Counted from the stretch's first letter, positions 51,583-60,267 are shown. The stretch is DNA of 64,000 bases from Ilumatobacteraceae bacterium (GCA_025463305.1 JAOBWK010000070.1:62001-126000), one strand, 5' to 3'. Notes: generated by a model from the sequence alone, not told the origin. Numbers and translations: made by a program.

Positions 51583-52509
51583 TCAGCGGCCGAAGACGAT
51601 GTGTGGGATGGCGGCGGCAACGAACAAGATCAAGATCGGGCCGATGACCAGAACGAGTGGCAGCGCCATTGCGGTCTCGCGTTTGGTCATCAACCTGCTC
51701 AGGTCCTCACGGCGTGATGCGCGCATGTCGTCGGCAAGCGCGAGCAGTGCGTCGGCGTCGCCGCCGGCCGTCCAGGTTGACGAGAGCACTCGGTAGAGCC
51801 GGGCTGCCGACGGTTCCGGCGTCGTCGAGGTCAACTGTTCGAAGACGAACGTGGCCGTGTTGCCTGCTCGTACCTGAGCGCTCGCCTCGGCGAGTTCGCT
51901 GACCACCTCGCCGTTGGCGCGTCGGACAAGGCGGTCAACCGCGCCAGCTGGGGTGTCTCCCGTGCGTAGGTAGATCGCGATCAGCTGGCAAACGGTGTAC
52001 ATCTCGGAGCGCATCCGCTCGCGCCGCTTCGTGATCATCTTGTCGACGCGGGCACGCCACCTCGTCGCTCCCCACAGTGCGGCGGCACCAGAGAGCAAGA
52101 CAACCGTGCCGGCGCTCCGGCCAAGGAGGAGCCCAAAGAACGCTCCAGCCGCGAATGCGCCAACGGTGTAGGCGAGCTGTCGCGTGCGGTATTGCTCAGC
52201 GGTCATCGACAGGCCCGCCTGACGCAGCCGGAGTTCGGCCGATGTGGATGCTGACGCGTCAACGAGCCGGGCGAGACCTGCCGAAAGGCCGCGGACGAAC
52301 GGCCCGAAAACGAGGGTGAAGCCAGCCTGCGACGAGTTCGGACCTTCATCGCCGCTCTCCGGGCGGATCGTGCCGAGGCGTCCTCGAAGGCCAGACGCAT
52401 ATGGCTGCACGCGTGAGGCCAGCGGCCTCGGCTGACGCACAAGGGCTCGCGCGAGACAACCGGCGGCGATCGCGCAGGCCGTGGCGCTGGTGACAACCCG
52501 AGGTTCCAT
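51583..52509 (-). CDS. tadC: TadC-like pilus assembly membrane protein (GspF domain)
   Basis: A protein of 308 residues. A T2SF/GspF domain is recognisable in the C-terminal half (CQLIAIYLRTGDTPAGAVDRL, ASAQVRAGNTATFVFEQL, SRLMTKRETAMALPLVLVIG), with membrane segments at YTVGAFAAGAFFGLLL and LVLVIGPILILFVAAAIPHI. It is an inner-membrane platform protein paired with TadB, whose stop it overlaps. Confidence 0.85.
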   Translation of the reverse strand: MEPRVVTSATACAIAAGCLARALVRQPRPLASRVQPYASGLRGRLGTIRPESGDEGPNSSQAGFTLVFGPFVRGLSAGLARLVDASASTSAELRLRQAGLSMTAEQYRTRQLAYTVGAFAAGAFFGLLLGRSAGTVVLLSGAAALWGATRWRARVDKMITKRRERMRSEMYTVCQLIAIYLRTGDTPAGAVDRLVRRANGEVVSELAEASAQVRAGNTATFVFEQLTSTTPEPSAARLYRVLSSTWTAGGDADALLALADDMRASRREDLSRLMTKRETAMALPLVLVIGPILILFVAAAIPHIVFGR

Positions 52510-53396
52510 CAGCGCTCACCGCCCCGGTGGACGAGCACGCGTTGTTCGGCCGGGATCCGACCGAGCAACGTGATCAACTTCCAGCCCCCGACTGCCATGC
52601 CGACTCCGATGGTGACGACGATCCATCCGCCGGTCGTTCGGTAAAACGACCGGTAGCTGGCATTCGCTGCGACGAGGAAGGCAAGCACCGCAAACGGGAG
52701 GATGACGGCGATCACTGCTTGAGAGCGCATCTCCGTCTGGCCGGTGGCGATCTGCTCGACGAGCTGCAGGTCGCGTGTCACGTTGTCCGCCAAGGAACGA
52801 AGTACCGACATGATTACCTCCCGCCCGTGCTCATGCGCCGCAGCGAAGGCTTCGATGACGCGATCCGATACCGGATCTGCCAGTTCTGCTCGGGCGAGGT
52901 CAAGAGCCGTTGGCACGTCGAGCGCCGCCGAGTTCCTTTCATAGCGTTGCCATGTCGGCCGCAATGGGATCGGCCCGGACTCCCCTAACAAGCACAGCGA
53001 GCGATGCAGGGTCTGCCCGGCCGATAGGTGCGCGAGGACATCGCGGATCGCTTCCGGCCATGCTCCGCGACGCTCGGCGAGAACCTTGGCCTCGCGTCGC
53101 TCGAAGAACAGCTTCGGGGCGAGGCCGATCGCGAGTGCGGGCGGAACGGCAAGTGATGCCGTACCGGTCAACGCATAGATCACGAATCCGACTCCGCAGA
53201 CGGTGCCGAGCACGGTGATCCTGTAGCGGCCGGCGGAGATGCCGGCACTCGATTGATCGAGTCGTTGTTGCAGGGTAGATCGATGCCTGGCACGAACGCG
53301 TGGAGTTCGCGGAGCGCGCGGCCGGCGCCAGTCGAGGACTCCAGCGACGACCACATACGCATCGATGGCGGCCAGAAGCGCAATCAGGAGTCTCAC
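52509..53396 (-). CDS. tadB: TadB-like pilus assembly membrane protein (GspF domain)
   Basis: A protein of 295 residues with N-terminal and C-terminal membrane segments and a T2SF domain (DVLAHLSAGQTLHRSLCLLG, AFAAAHEHGREVIMSVLRSL, VEQIATGQTEMRSQAVIAV). It forms the assembly platform with TadC and receives energy from the TadA ATPase encoded immediately upstream. Confidence 0.85.
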   Translation of the reverse strand: MRLLIALLAAIDAYVVVAGVLDWRRPRAPRTPRVRARHRSTLQQRLDQSSAGISAGRYRITVLGTVCGVGFVIYALTGTASLAVPPALAIGLAPKLFFERREAKVLAERRGAWPEAIRDVLAHLSAGQTLHRSLCLLGESGPIPLRPTWQRYERNSAALDVPTALDLARAELADPVSDRVIEAFAAAHEHGREVIMSVLRSLADNVTRDLQLVEQIATGQTEMRSQAVIAVILPFAVLAFLVAANASYRSFYRTTGGWIVVTIGVGMAVGGWKLITLLGRIPAEQRVLVHRGGER

Positions 53397-54727
53397 AGCA
53401 ACACTGCCGATCCGTCAGCGAGATCGCGCACGGTCACGCCCGCCGGGAGAGCGCGATTGAGGCGCCGCTCGAGATCGTCCGGCAAATGGTGACCGACGAA
53501 TTCGAGCGGACGACCAAAGTCCTCGCGGATGAAGAGCGGCTCGAGCACGAACTCGTCGTTGGAGATCTGTGCTGGGACTGCGCTGATCTCCATCACCTGG
53601 CGACGACGACTGCCGCCGATTGGAACGCGGTGCAACGGCTCAGCCTCGCAATGCACGACCAGATCGATCAACCTGGCAAAGGTCACGCGAACCACTCGCT
53701 CGGGGATGTTCTCGCCAGCCATCAGTGCCGCGGTGACGAGTGACTGCATGCCGAGTTGGGCCGAGTTCGCGTGCAGTGTTGTGAGGAACCCACAGCCGGC
53801 GTTACCTGCCTTCAACAGCTCGAACGCCTCTTCGCCGAGTGTCTCGCCGACCACGAGAAGTTGCGGGGCGAATTGCAAAGAACGACGCACCAGCGACCGG
53901 ATGGTGTGGCCGCCGGCCTCCGGAGACCATCGACCGCCCGGAAGATGTGCAGCGTCCAGTTCTCGCACCTCTTGCACGATGCGGGCGATCGTCGTGGCCG
54001 GTGTCACCCGAAGCAGAGCCGCAGCGATCGTCGACTTCCCGCTGCCCGGACCGCCTGTCACCAAGACGCCCGTCGGTGCCCGCTGGAATGCGGCGAGTAC
54101 GTTCGCCGCTGCGGGGTTCAGCGAGCCGAGGTCGACGAGGTCGACGAGGTCGGTTCGATGGGCACGGTAGATGCGGAACGTGCCGTCGAGACAGTCGGCG
54201 ACAGGTGGAATCGACACCGATGCACGCACCTGGTTGCCCCATACCTGGTGCACGACGACAGGGTTCTCCAGATCGACTGCGACGCCCGCGTCTGCGAGGA
54301 GCCGCTGACAGATCGCAGTCAGCTCCGCTTCCGATGTCGGATCGCTATCGATCATCTGTCGGCCATCGCGCGTGAAGTACGTGATCACGTCCTTCTTGAA
54401 GCTCACCTCGTCAGCAAGGTCAGGGTTCACGAAGAACTTCTCGAACGGGCCGGCACCTGTCAGCGACCGGACCAGTCGTTCCCCGATGTCATCGGGGTTC
54501 GAGAACCGAACGCCGTTGCCCGACTCTGCCGTGCGCTGGTAGCGCTCGACGTGCGCACGAACCAGTGTCGCGACCTCGGCGCGGTCGCGACTATCGATCT
54601 TCGATTGCGCGACCTCGTCGAGCACGGCGAGTCGCATCGCTTCGTAGGTGGAGGTGCCGCCATCATCGGAAGGACGCGAGCGGACGCCCGGGCCTTCGAC
54701 GAGATGCAGGCTCGAGACCGCAGTCAC
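53393..54727 (-). CDS. tadA: TadA/CpaF secretion ATPase
   Basis: A protein of 444 residues from GTG 54727 (GTGA overlap). Walker A is VTGGPGSGKSTIAAAL, the Asp box is VQEVRELDAAHLPGG and Walker B-like LLVVGETLGEEAFELLKAG, with FLTTLHANSAQLGMQSLV as the His box. It is a hexameric ATPase that drives Flp pilus assembly. The reading upstream to 54832 lies inside the TadZ gene and is rejected. Confidence 0.9.
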   Translation of the reverse strand: MTAVSSLHLVEGPGVRSRPSDDGGTSTYEAMRLAVLDEVAQSKIDSRDRAEVATLVRAHVERYQRTAESGNGVRFSNPDDIGERLVRSLTGAGPFEKFFVNPDLADEVSFKKDVITYFTRDGRQMIDSDPTSEAELTAICQRLLADAGVAVDLENPVVVHQVWGNQVRASVSIPPVADCLDGTFRIYRAHRTDLVDLVDLGSLNPAAANVLAAFQRAPTGVLVTGGPGSGKSTIAAALLRVTPATTIARIVQEVRELDAAHLPGGRWSPEAGGHTIRSLVRRSLQFAPQLLVVGETLGEEAFELLKAGNAGCGFLTTLHANSAQLGMQSLVTAALMAGENIPERVVRVTFARLIDLVVHCEAEPLHRVPIGGSRRRQVMEISAVPAQISNDEFVLEPLFIREDFGRPLEFVGHHLPDDLERRLNRALPAGVTVRDLADGSAVLL

Positions 54728-55914
54728 GACGACACTTCGATCGACGCGAGCGCGAGCTGCCGCTCCGTCGCCTGCACGACCGCAGCGATCGACTTGGTGA
54801 ACTTGCCCCGCTTGACGAGCGTGCCGTCCCATTCGGCGATACCGACGTGGCGGTCGAAGGGGATCTCCGAGATGTCGTCGATCAACGCGCCACCGATGTC
54901 GAAAAGCTGGAGCGCAGCGTCGGCCGCGGATCGCTTGGCCTTTGGTGCCCTGTTGATGACGGTGAGCACCTTCGGCCGCGTGCCGGCGACGTCCGCAAGC
55001 CAGTCCAGATAGCGGAGCACTCCGCGTGGCGAGGGCTCTGCGCAGCCGACGATCGTGTCAGCCGCAGCCAAGACTCGCCGCGAGTTCCCGAAGCGGTCAC
55101 CCCAACGCTGCAGATCCTCGATGAGCGGACTGGTCGTGACGACGATCCGCTCCCATCGCGAGCGACAGGCGTCGAGGAGAGCAGCGACATCGTTACCGAC
55201 CAGACGATCCCAGTCCCGCGGCGTCGGCAGACCCACGATGACGTCGAAAGCCGAATGGCCGACTCGATCCGCGAGCGCTGCGCTGACACCCGATGGTCCT
55301 TCGACGCGAACTCGATCAACGGCCGTGAGCAGATGTGGGTACACGCCGAGCCCGAGCCGGCGAGCGACACCGGGTGTTGTCTCGTTCGCGTCGATCAGGA
55401 GTGTCGCGAACCCTTCGGACGCCCATTCGGCTGCGAGTGCTATCGCGATCTCACGAGCACCAGACCCCGATGGGCCGCCAGCGGCAACGATCGCGCCGCG
55501 CTCACCATCGGGCAGCAGTTCGTCATTCGCATGTGCCTCGCCCTGGATGGGCAAACTCATGGGGCGCAGACGATCGAGCAAAAAGACGATGTCGTCGGAC
55601 GGCATCGCCTCCTCGATCAGGTGAGTGAGGCCCAGCGAAGCGAGACGATCGCGTCCAACGCCTCCGTCGATGCGGTCGTACACCCCAACCAGTCGCAGAC
55701 CGGCGCGCTCCGCCTCTTCGACAAATCGAGCGTTCAACCACGGCGTCGAGTCATCGATCAACAGCACATCCGCCGCCGCCTCGATTGCAGCGCGCTGATC
55801 ACGCACGACCACCAGTTCGACCTCGTGGACATGGTCAGCGATGAAGGAGTGCAAGCGCCCTGACCATGGGCGTGGCGACAGTACAACGCCGATCCGGAAC
55901 AGCTCGACGCTCAT
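54724..55914 (-). CDS. tadZ: TadZ/CpaE-like localisation protein with altered P-loop
   Basis: A protein of 396 residues: an N-terminal receiver-like half (IGVVLSPRPW, VLLIDDSTPWLNARF) and a C-terminal MinD/ParA-like half (IVAAGGPSGSGAREIAIALA, ATLLIDANETTPGVARRLG, TVINRAPKAKRSA). The P-loop reads GGPSGSGAR, lacking the usual Lys residues of the deviant Walker A, so ATPase activity may be reduced, as in other TadZ proteins. It positions the pilus machine. Confidence 0.8.
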   Translation of the reverse strand: MSVELFRIGVVLSPRPWSGRLHSFIADHVHEVELVVVRDQRAAIEAAADVLLIDDSTPWLNARFVEEAERAGLRLVGVYDRIDGGVGRDRLASLGLTHLIEEAMPSDDIVFLLDRLRPMSLPIQGEAHANDELLPDGERGAIVAAGGPSGSGAREIAIALAAEWASEGFATLLIDANETTPGVARRLGLGVYPHLLTAVDRVRVEGPSGVSAALADRVGHSAFDVIVGLPTPRDWDRLVGNDVAALLDACRSRWERIVVTTSPLIEDLQRWGDRFGNSRRVLAAADTIVGCAEPSPRGVLRYLDWLADVAGTRPKVLTVINRAPKAKRSAADAALQLFDIGGALIDDISEIPFDRHVGIAEWDGTLVKRGKFTKSIAAVVQATERQLALASIEVSS

Positions 55915-56645
55915 CCCGCCGGCACCGATGCGGTGGTGGCGGTTGCCTCGACGGGCGGAGCGCCCGTCGAGCGGACCACCGTGATCGTCCCAGCTTCGAT
56001 TGCCGCGGCAAGGTCGAGTGCCTGAGCCGAGTCGACTTCGACCGAGATGACGAGATCGCCCGTTCGAAGACCTCCCGCCAGTCCGCCACCCTCCGTTCCG
56101 CTCGAACGTCCAACGACTGCGGCGTTCGTGAGGACGTATCGGGCGCCCGTCTTGGTCGTCTCGATGACATCGACCTGATCGCCGATCTGGATCTCCCCGT
56201 TGGCAGCCTGCCAGGTCTTCAGCGAGATCGACATCACGCGTTGGCCAGACGCAGTTCCCGATGCGCCGACTGCGGAGGATGTCAATGGCTCCCCCGACTG
56301 TAGGGTCCGAGTCGCCACCAGCGTCGTCGAACCAATGCGGCTGAACGGCACCAGCGAACTCGCAAACCCGGTGTTCGCCGGAACTTGCTCGCTCGTCACC
56401 ATGTCAGGCGTGATCACTGCGCCGACGGCGATGCGCTCCCGAGCTACAGCCACCGTCATCATCTCCCGCCGGTCGCTAAGCAGCGAGGCCGCGAGTACAA
56501 ACGCCAGCAGCGCTGCTACTAAGCCGATCACGACGTTCAGCGTGAGTCGCTCCGATAGGGCCCTGCGACCAGGACGCCGGAGCGGCCGAAGGGACGGCGT
56601 GCTTGCTCGGTGACGTAGATGCGTCTCAGGTGCTACGACTGCCAT
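55911..56645 (-). CDS. cpaB: CpaB/RcpC-like SAF-domain pilus protein
   Basis: A protein of 244 residues from ATG 56645, with GACGAGGTGA upstream. A membrane anchor (LNVVIGLVAALLAFVLAASLL) precedes the SAF domain (VAVARERIAVGAVITPDMV, TLQSGEPLTSSAV) and a second beta region (GEIQIGDQVDVIETTKTGARYVL, ends GEIQIGD and GARYVL). It is the first clear gene of the Tad operon. The 5' end is overlapped by a 44-codon frame with a good Shine-Dalgarno. Confidence 0.83.
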   Translation of the reverse strand: MAVVAPETHLRHRASTPSLRPLRRPGRRALSERLTLNVVIGLVAALLAFVLAASLLSDRREMMTVAVARERIAVGAVITPDMVTSEQVPANTGFASSLVPFSRIGSTTLVATRTLQSGEPLTSSAVGASGTASGQRVMSISLKTWQAANGEIQIGDQVDVIETTKTGARYVLTNAAVVGRSSGTEGGGLAGGLRTGDLVISVEVDSAQALDLAAAIEAGTITVVRSTGAPPVEATATTASVPAG

Positions 56646-56760
56646 GAGGGTCACCTCGTCCATTTCGGAACGAGACCCAGAGATGGCCTTTCGATGCCGT
56701 TGAGCAGAACCCGCCGACCCGCGGCCCCACCCAAATTCCGCTTTCGCTCGGACTGCCCAT
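56626..56760 (-). CDS. Possible leader peptide overlapping the start of cpaB
   Basis: A 44-residue frame (MGSPSESGIWVGPRVGGFCS at its start) begins at ATG 56760 behind a strong AAGGAG and ends 20 bp inside cpaB. It may only provide translational coupling for cpaB. No homologue is recognised. Confidence 0.35.
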   Translation of the reverse strand: MGSPSESGIWVGPRVGGFCSTASKGHLWVSFRNGRGDPHGSRST

Positions 56761-56840
56761 GATGGGACTCCTTGCTTCTGGAAGTTTGGATTGGAGACTT
56801 CAGCGTTCCCCCCGCAGCACCATCTGTCAAGGGGTCTGCG

Positions 56841-56869
56841 ATATTGGTTGCTTCATCGCAAGCGGTCAA
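56841..56869 (-). promoter_or_regulatory. Candidate promoter of the Tad operon
   Basis: On the - strand TTGACC (56869-56864), 17 bp, then CAATAT (56846-56841) form a good sigma-70-type promoter about 195 bp before cpaB and 75 bp before the possible leader peptide. The rest of the 56646-56969 gap shows no further gene or repeat. Confidence 0.45.
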
Positions 56870-56969
56870 GGTTGACGAATGGAGCCCACTGGGCGCACGA
56901 TGAACCGGCAATATCGCCGCGAACGCATACGAGCGGCCAGTCGAAATCGTCGAGTACAGAGGAGGGCTC

Positions 56970-57194
56970 ATGTCGCCTCCCACCAAGTCAGCGGGCGCTG
57001 AACCGATGGCGCAGACCACCGTGCGCTTCCCACGCGCGTTGCTCAGGCAAGCCCGAATACGCGCCGCGACGGATGAACTTACGCTCCAGGCGCTGCTCAT
57101 CGTGGCACTCGATGCTGAACTCGCGCGTCGGGACAAGGCCGACACGCGCCGCGCCATCCAACGCTCAGGTCGCGGACCAACCGCGCATCGATAG
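56970..57194 (+). CDS. Small ribbon-helix-helix-like protein
   Basis: A 74-residue protein. AQTTVRFPRALLRQARIRAA has the strand-helix pattern of RHH DNA-binding proteins, followed by TLQALLIVALDAELARR. ATG 56970 has AGAGGAGGGCTC just upstream. Divergent from the Tad operon, it could regulate it. Copy C of the 32-bp element starts 12 bp after its stop. Confidence 0.65.
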   Translation: MSPPTKSAGAEPMAQTTVRFPRALLRQARIRAATDELTLQALLIVALDAELARRDKADTRRAIQRSGRGPTAHR

Positions 57195-57206
57195 TGCCTC
57201 ACACAG

Positions 57207-57238
57207 ACACATGCCTCTCGAATCGCGATTTCGTGACG
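57207..57238 (-). promoter_or_regulatory. 32-bp conserved element, copy C
   Basis: ACACATGCCT, 12 bp, TTTCGTGACG on the + strand. The middle is nearly symmetric (GAATCGCGATTTC). It starts 12 bp after the RHH stop, as copy A does after the 30255 gene, and lies 68 bp before the HTH gene. Confidence 0.8.
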
Positions 57239-57306
57239 CACGCGTTGCTGAAAGTATTTTGGTCTGTCGGCCCGGGCCGGAGTCAGGCAGCTGGCATGAT
57301 GTGCGG

Positions 57307-57627
57307 GTGACCGAGCGGCCAACGAATCGGCAACTCGAGCACCGCTACCGCCGCCTGAAGAGCGTTCCAGCGTTGGCAGAAGAGCTCGGTATCGCCTTCG
57401 AGACGGCGCGCCGCTGGCTCATCGAAGCAGGCGTGGAGATGCAGTCAAAGGGTCGCCCTAGCAAGAAGGCTCAGAAGCTCGACCCCGTGGTGCTCGCGAC
57501 GCGTTACGCAGCCGGCGAGAGCATCGCCACCATCGGTGAGGCGTTCGGAGTCAGCCCAGCAACTGTGAGAGCCCGACTGATCGACGCTGGAGTCGAGCTC
57601 CGCCCACGCCGCGGGTGGAGCTACTGA
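57307..57627 (+). CDS. Protein with two helix-turn-helix repeats
   Basis: 106 residues from GTG 57307 (GTG 57301 also possible). Two similar HTH units are visible: ALAEELGIAFETARRWLIEAGVEM and TIGEAFGVSPATVRARLIDAGVELR (quoted ends ALAEELGI/IEAGVEM and TIGEAFGV/IDAGVELR), each ending in the same WLIEAGVE/RLIDAGVE. No other domain is present. It is probably a small DNA-binding regulator or a recombination-type HTH protein. No clear Shine-Dalgarno is seen. Confidence 0.6.
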   Translation: MTERPTNRQLEHRYRRLKSVPALAEELGIAFETARRWLIEAGVEMQSKGRPSKKAQKLDPVVLATRYAAGESIATIGEAFGVSPATVRARLIDAGVELRPRRGWSY

Positions 57628-57723
57628 CGACTGCGCGGCGGTCAGTGATGCGGTCACGTCGAGGCTGATCCTGGCGGCCACGACGTGAGACAGTCGGCGC
57701 GAGGCCAAAGCGCAGGCTCATCG

Positions 57724-57750
57724 GATCCGACTGATCCGACGGATCCGACG
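57724..57750. repeat. Three 9-bp direct repeats (GATCCGACK)
   Basis: GATCCGACT, GATCCGACG and GATCCGACG follow one another without gaps, in the 224-bp gap before the Tse2-like gene. A short dyad GACGTG-TGTGG-CACGTC follows at about 57795-57811. These may be operator or iteron-like sites for the cargo genes. Confidence 0.6.
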
Positions 57751-57851
57751 CGGATTACTCGATCAAGTCAACGGTCGAGGCTGCTCGAGGCCCTGGACGT
57801 GTGTGGCACGTCGAGCGAAGTGGGCTCCGCCAGAGTCGGTATGTTGGCGCC

Positions 57852-58247
57852 GTGGACGGTCAGAGCGACAGGAAATATTTTCGCGCCATGCGCGCCAACG
57901 GCGCTGTTCCTGCAGCGGGGCCGGAGGACCTGGGCATCAGGACGAAGATCGACATTCAACCCGACTCAGAGGGGCGCGTCGATCCAGGCACCGGCGGAAT
58001 GTCGATGGCTCCCGACAACCCGCTACATCTACCCCGGTTCCATCGCCCACCGAGCCTTGGTGGCTCAGGCACGAAACCCGTCTGGGCCATCAACCGAGAT
58101 GGGTTGCCGGGGACCCTCTCAATTAGGCACGACCCGAAAAAACCTCTTGTGCACGCCTTGCTGGAGCCGACGGCCCGGATGACTTTTGACGAATACGTCG
58201 ACGAGATCGAGGGAACCGCGGAAGACTGGGCGATCAAAGATGTCTGA
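57852..58247 (+). CDS. Tse2-like ADP-ribosyltransferase-toxin-family protein
   Basis: 131 residues from GTG 57852; the start is uncertain and ATG 57888 is also in frame. The central pattern GRVDPGTGGMSMAPDNPLHL, HRPPSLGGSGTKPVWAI, LSIRHDPKKPLVHALLEPTA and FDEYVDEIEGTAEDW follows the Tse2-type toxin family (P-x-TGGMS-x-APD, HRRP, W-x-I, D-P...H-x-x-IEP, final Trp). It overlaps the reverse transcriptase gene by 8 bp, so the two are co-translated. No obvious separate antitoxin gene is present, so the RT or its product may be the control. Confidence 0.62.
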   Translation: MDGQSDRKYFRAMRANGAVPAAGPEDLGIRTKIDIQPDSEGRVDPGTGGMSMAPDNPLHLPRFHRPPSLGGSGTKPVWAINRDGLPGTLSIRHDPKKPLVHALLEPTARMTFDEYVDEIEGTAEDWAIKDV

Positions 58248-60093
58248 CCACCTTGTCCTACCCACCGCCATCGGTGAACTCCAGGCTCGGATGCAGCGAG
58301 CGGAGTCCACTCCCGACGACCTGCTTCAAGTTCTTCGAGCGCTACAGCGGATGGGATTGCCTCGGACGGACATCGAGGTCCACCTCGAGCGGATACGCGC
58401 CGTGAACGACGCAACCGTCCGGGATGCAGCCGTCGAACGAAATTGCCTCCTCGCTCTCGAGATGACAGTTGGAGACGCAGGCGAATTCTCATTGTCGTGG
58501 GACAGCATTGAGATGGCGAGCATCTACGTGCCGCGAGTCGTAACTCAGGCAGTCGCGACGGAGAACCTCGAGGCGGCACTCGAACCTAGCGACATGCTGC
58601 CCCCGCGCCCCGGCGGCGCCGCGGCAAGCGGCGTAGTAGCCGCCGTTCCGTCGAAATTGATAGAAGCCCTGCGAATCGGCGAGTGGTTTCCCCTTCCTGT
58701 GGATGAGTTCCGGGTTCCGAAGGGATCGTTCACAACGCGCCCTGCCGCTCTGCTGTCGTTGCCGGACCGCCTCGTATTCGAGGTCCTTGCGTCGCGGATC
58801 GAGACAGAACTCGACCGACAGCTGCCGGGTCACGTGATCTGGCCGCGCCGACGGGGACCGCGGGCGCAACCAAACGAGTTCCGAGATATGCCGAAATCGT
58901 GGTCGGCGCCGTACGTGGTGAAGGCGGACATCAGTGGCTTCTACGAATCAATTGATCATTCCGTACTCGCCATGATCCTTGCCGGCACGCTGGACGCACG
59001 GAGTGACGAGGTACAGGCGACGGAGCATTTTCTTGGTGCGGTTATGGGTCGACCTGTCGGGCTGCCTCAGGGTCCGCTCGCCAGCGACGTGTTCGCATCC
59101 GCGTACCTGCTCCTCATTGACCAACGAATGGTTAAGGAGGGTTGGCAGATCGCACGGTTCGCTGACGACTACTTCATCGCGGCGGACTCAATGGCTGATG
59201 GGCGAAATAAGATTGAGGAGCTAGAGCGATATCTGGCCGATCACCACCTTCGTCTGAACGACACAAAAACCACGATCATGCGCCATGACACATATCTGGC
59301 CGGACTCGATCGGCCGGCGCCGGGTCAAGACCTGTCGCCCACGGAGTTCCACCGACTGTACGAGGAGGACCTTCACGCTTCGAAGGACGACCGCGAAATC
59401 GGAGGGATTCTCAGCGCATTGGGAGCCGACGAACAGTTGCTCTTCGATGTCTTGTATCACCAGTCGATGACGATCGAAGAGGCAATTGAGGAACTCGCAG
59501 CCGACCTGAACCCCGGCGCAGTAAGTCTTCGACTAGCGAATCTCAGTCGAATTGACGAGGACTTGCGTGTGGCCGAAGCAGCGGACGACATGTCTGCCAT
59601 CGCCCTCTCTGTCCGCGACAGCCTTGCCTTCATGGCCGCCGCCAAACAAGTAGACGCCCTCGGCCCCACAGAGCGATTGCTCCATTGGTTTCCGGATCTT
59701 GGTCGAGTTGCGTCCGCGTACTTTGAAGCTGTTTCGATTGATGCCCCGTACGACGTGGACCTGGCACTTGTGCGGCTTCTACAGGTGGGCGAACTGCCCG
59801 ATTGGACCAGCGCGTGGCTCTGCCGCTCGGTTCAGCGGCGAGCCGACACGCCTGACGAGACGCTGATGGCATTGCTCCGAACCATCATCTTCAGTCCGCA
59901 GTACGGGGCTCTCACCCACATGGCATCGACGTGGGCGCTTGCGAGCAAGGGCGCGCTGACCACTGAACTCTGGACAAAGGCGCTTGCCGACGCATCGAGC
60001 GCCGTTCGTGCGGAGTTGCTTCTTGCGAAGCAGAGCAACCCGCAGTTATACCCCGACGCAGATACGCCAGCGCTTTCGCCGCCGTCGACCTAG
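58240..60093 (+). CDS. Reverse transcriptase, defence-associated/unknown-group type
   Basis: A protein of 617 residues. RT motif A is VVKADISGFYESIDHSVL (Asp230), motif B GLPQGPLASDVFASAYL (274-290), motif C ARFADDYFIA (FADD 307-310) and motif D LRLNDTKTTIM. The retron markers (NAxxH, VTG) and a group II intron maturase domain are absent. Residues 350-617 are all helical, as in defence-associated RTs of the unknown groups. The N-terminal 150 residues precede the palm and are not recognised. It is coupled to a Tse2-like toxin-domain gene. Confidence 0.8.
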   Translation: MSDHLVLPTAIGELQARMQRAESTPDDLLQVLRALQRMGLPRTDIEVHLERIRAVNDATVRDAAVERNCLLALEMTVGDAGEFSLSWDSIEMASIYVPRVVTQAVATENLEAALEPSDMLPPRPGGAAASGVVAAVPSKLIEALRIGEWFPLPVDEFRVPKGSFTTRPAALLSLPDRLVFEVLASRIETELDRQLPGHVIWPRRRGPRAQPNEFRDMPKSWSAPYVVKADISGFYESIDHSVLAMILAGTLDARSDEVQATEHFLGAVMGRPVGLPQGPLASDVFASAYLLLIDQRMVKEGWQIARFADDYFIAADSMADGRNKIEELERYLADHHLRLNDTKTTIMRHDTYLAGLDRPAPGQDLSPTEFHRLYEEDLHASKDDREIGGILSALGADEQLLFDVLYHQSMTIEEAIEELAADLNPGAVSLRLANLSRIDEDLRVAEAADDMSAIALSVRDSLAFMAAAKQVDALGPTERLLHWFPDLGRVASAYFEAVSIDAPYDVDLALVRLLQVGELPDWTSAWLCRSVQRRADTPDETLMALLRTIIFSPQYGALTHMASTWALASKGALTTELWTKALADASSAVRAELLLAKQSNPQLYPDADTPALSPPST

Positions 60094-60224
60094 TCGTCGC
60101 CAGTTCACTGGTGCCCACGAACGCCCTCTCGTGGTGCCGAGCGATCGATAGAGGTCGGACGCAGATGCGTGCTGGAAATCGCACATGTGCGCTGAGCGCC
60201 GTACATCCGGTCGCTTTGCAGATG

Positions 60225-60260
60225 AAAATACTTGACAGGTGCGAGTATTTTTGATTGTAT
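60225..60260 (+). promoter_or_regulatory. Sigma-70-type promoter with overlapping operator
   Basis: TTGACA (60232-60237), 17 bp, TTGTAT (60255-60260) is the clearest promoter in the window. AAAATACT (60225-60232) and AGTATTTT (60244-60251) form a perfect 8-bp inverted repeat around the -35, a natural repressor site. It drives the 60370-ParB-relaxase direction. Confidence 0.7.
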
Positions 60261-60267
60261 GGAGACA

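Noticed and set aside
53756..55012. Long + strand frame of 418 codons
   Set aside because: Antisense to TadA and TadZ, which carry unmistakable motifs; typical high-GC shadow frame.
56651..57322. - strand frame of 223 codons running through copy C of the 32-bp element
   Set aside because: It covers the RHH gene in antisense and has Ser/Ala/Arg-biased shadow composition with no domain.
57628..57851. Retron-type msr/msd RNA before the reverse transcriptase
   Set aside because: The RT lacks retron signature motifs and I see no long inverted repeat pair framing this gap.
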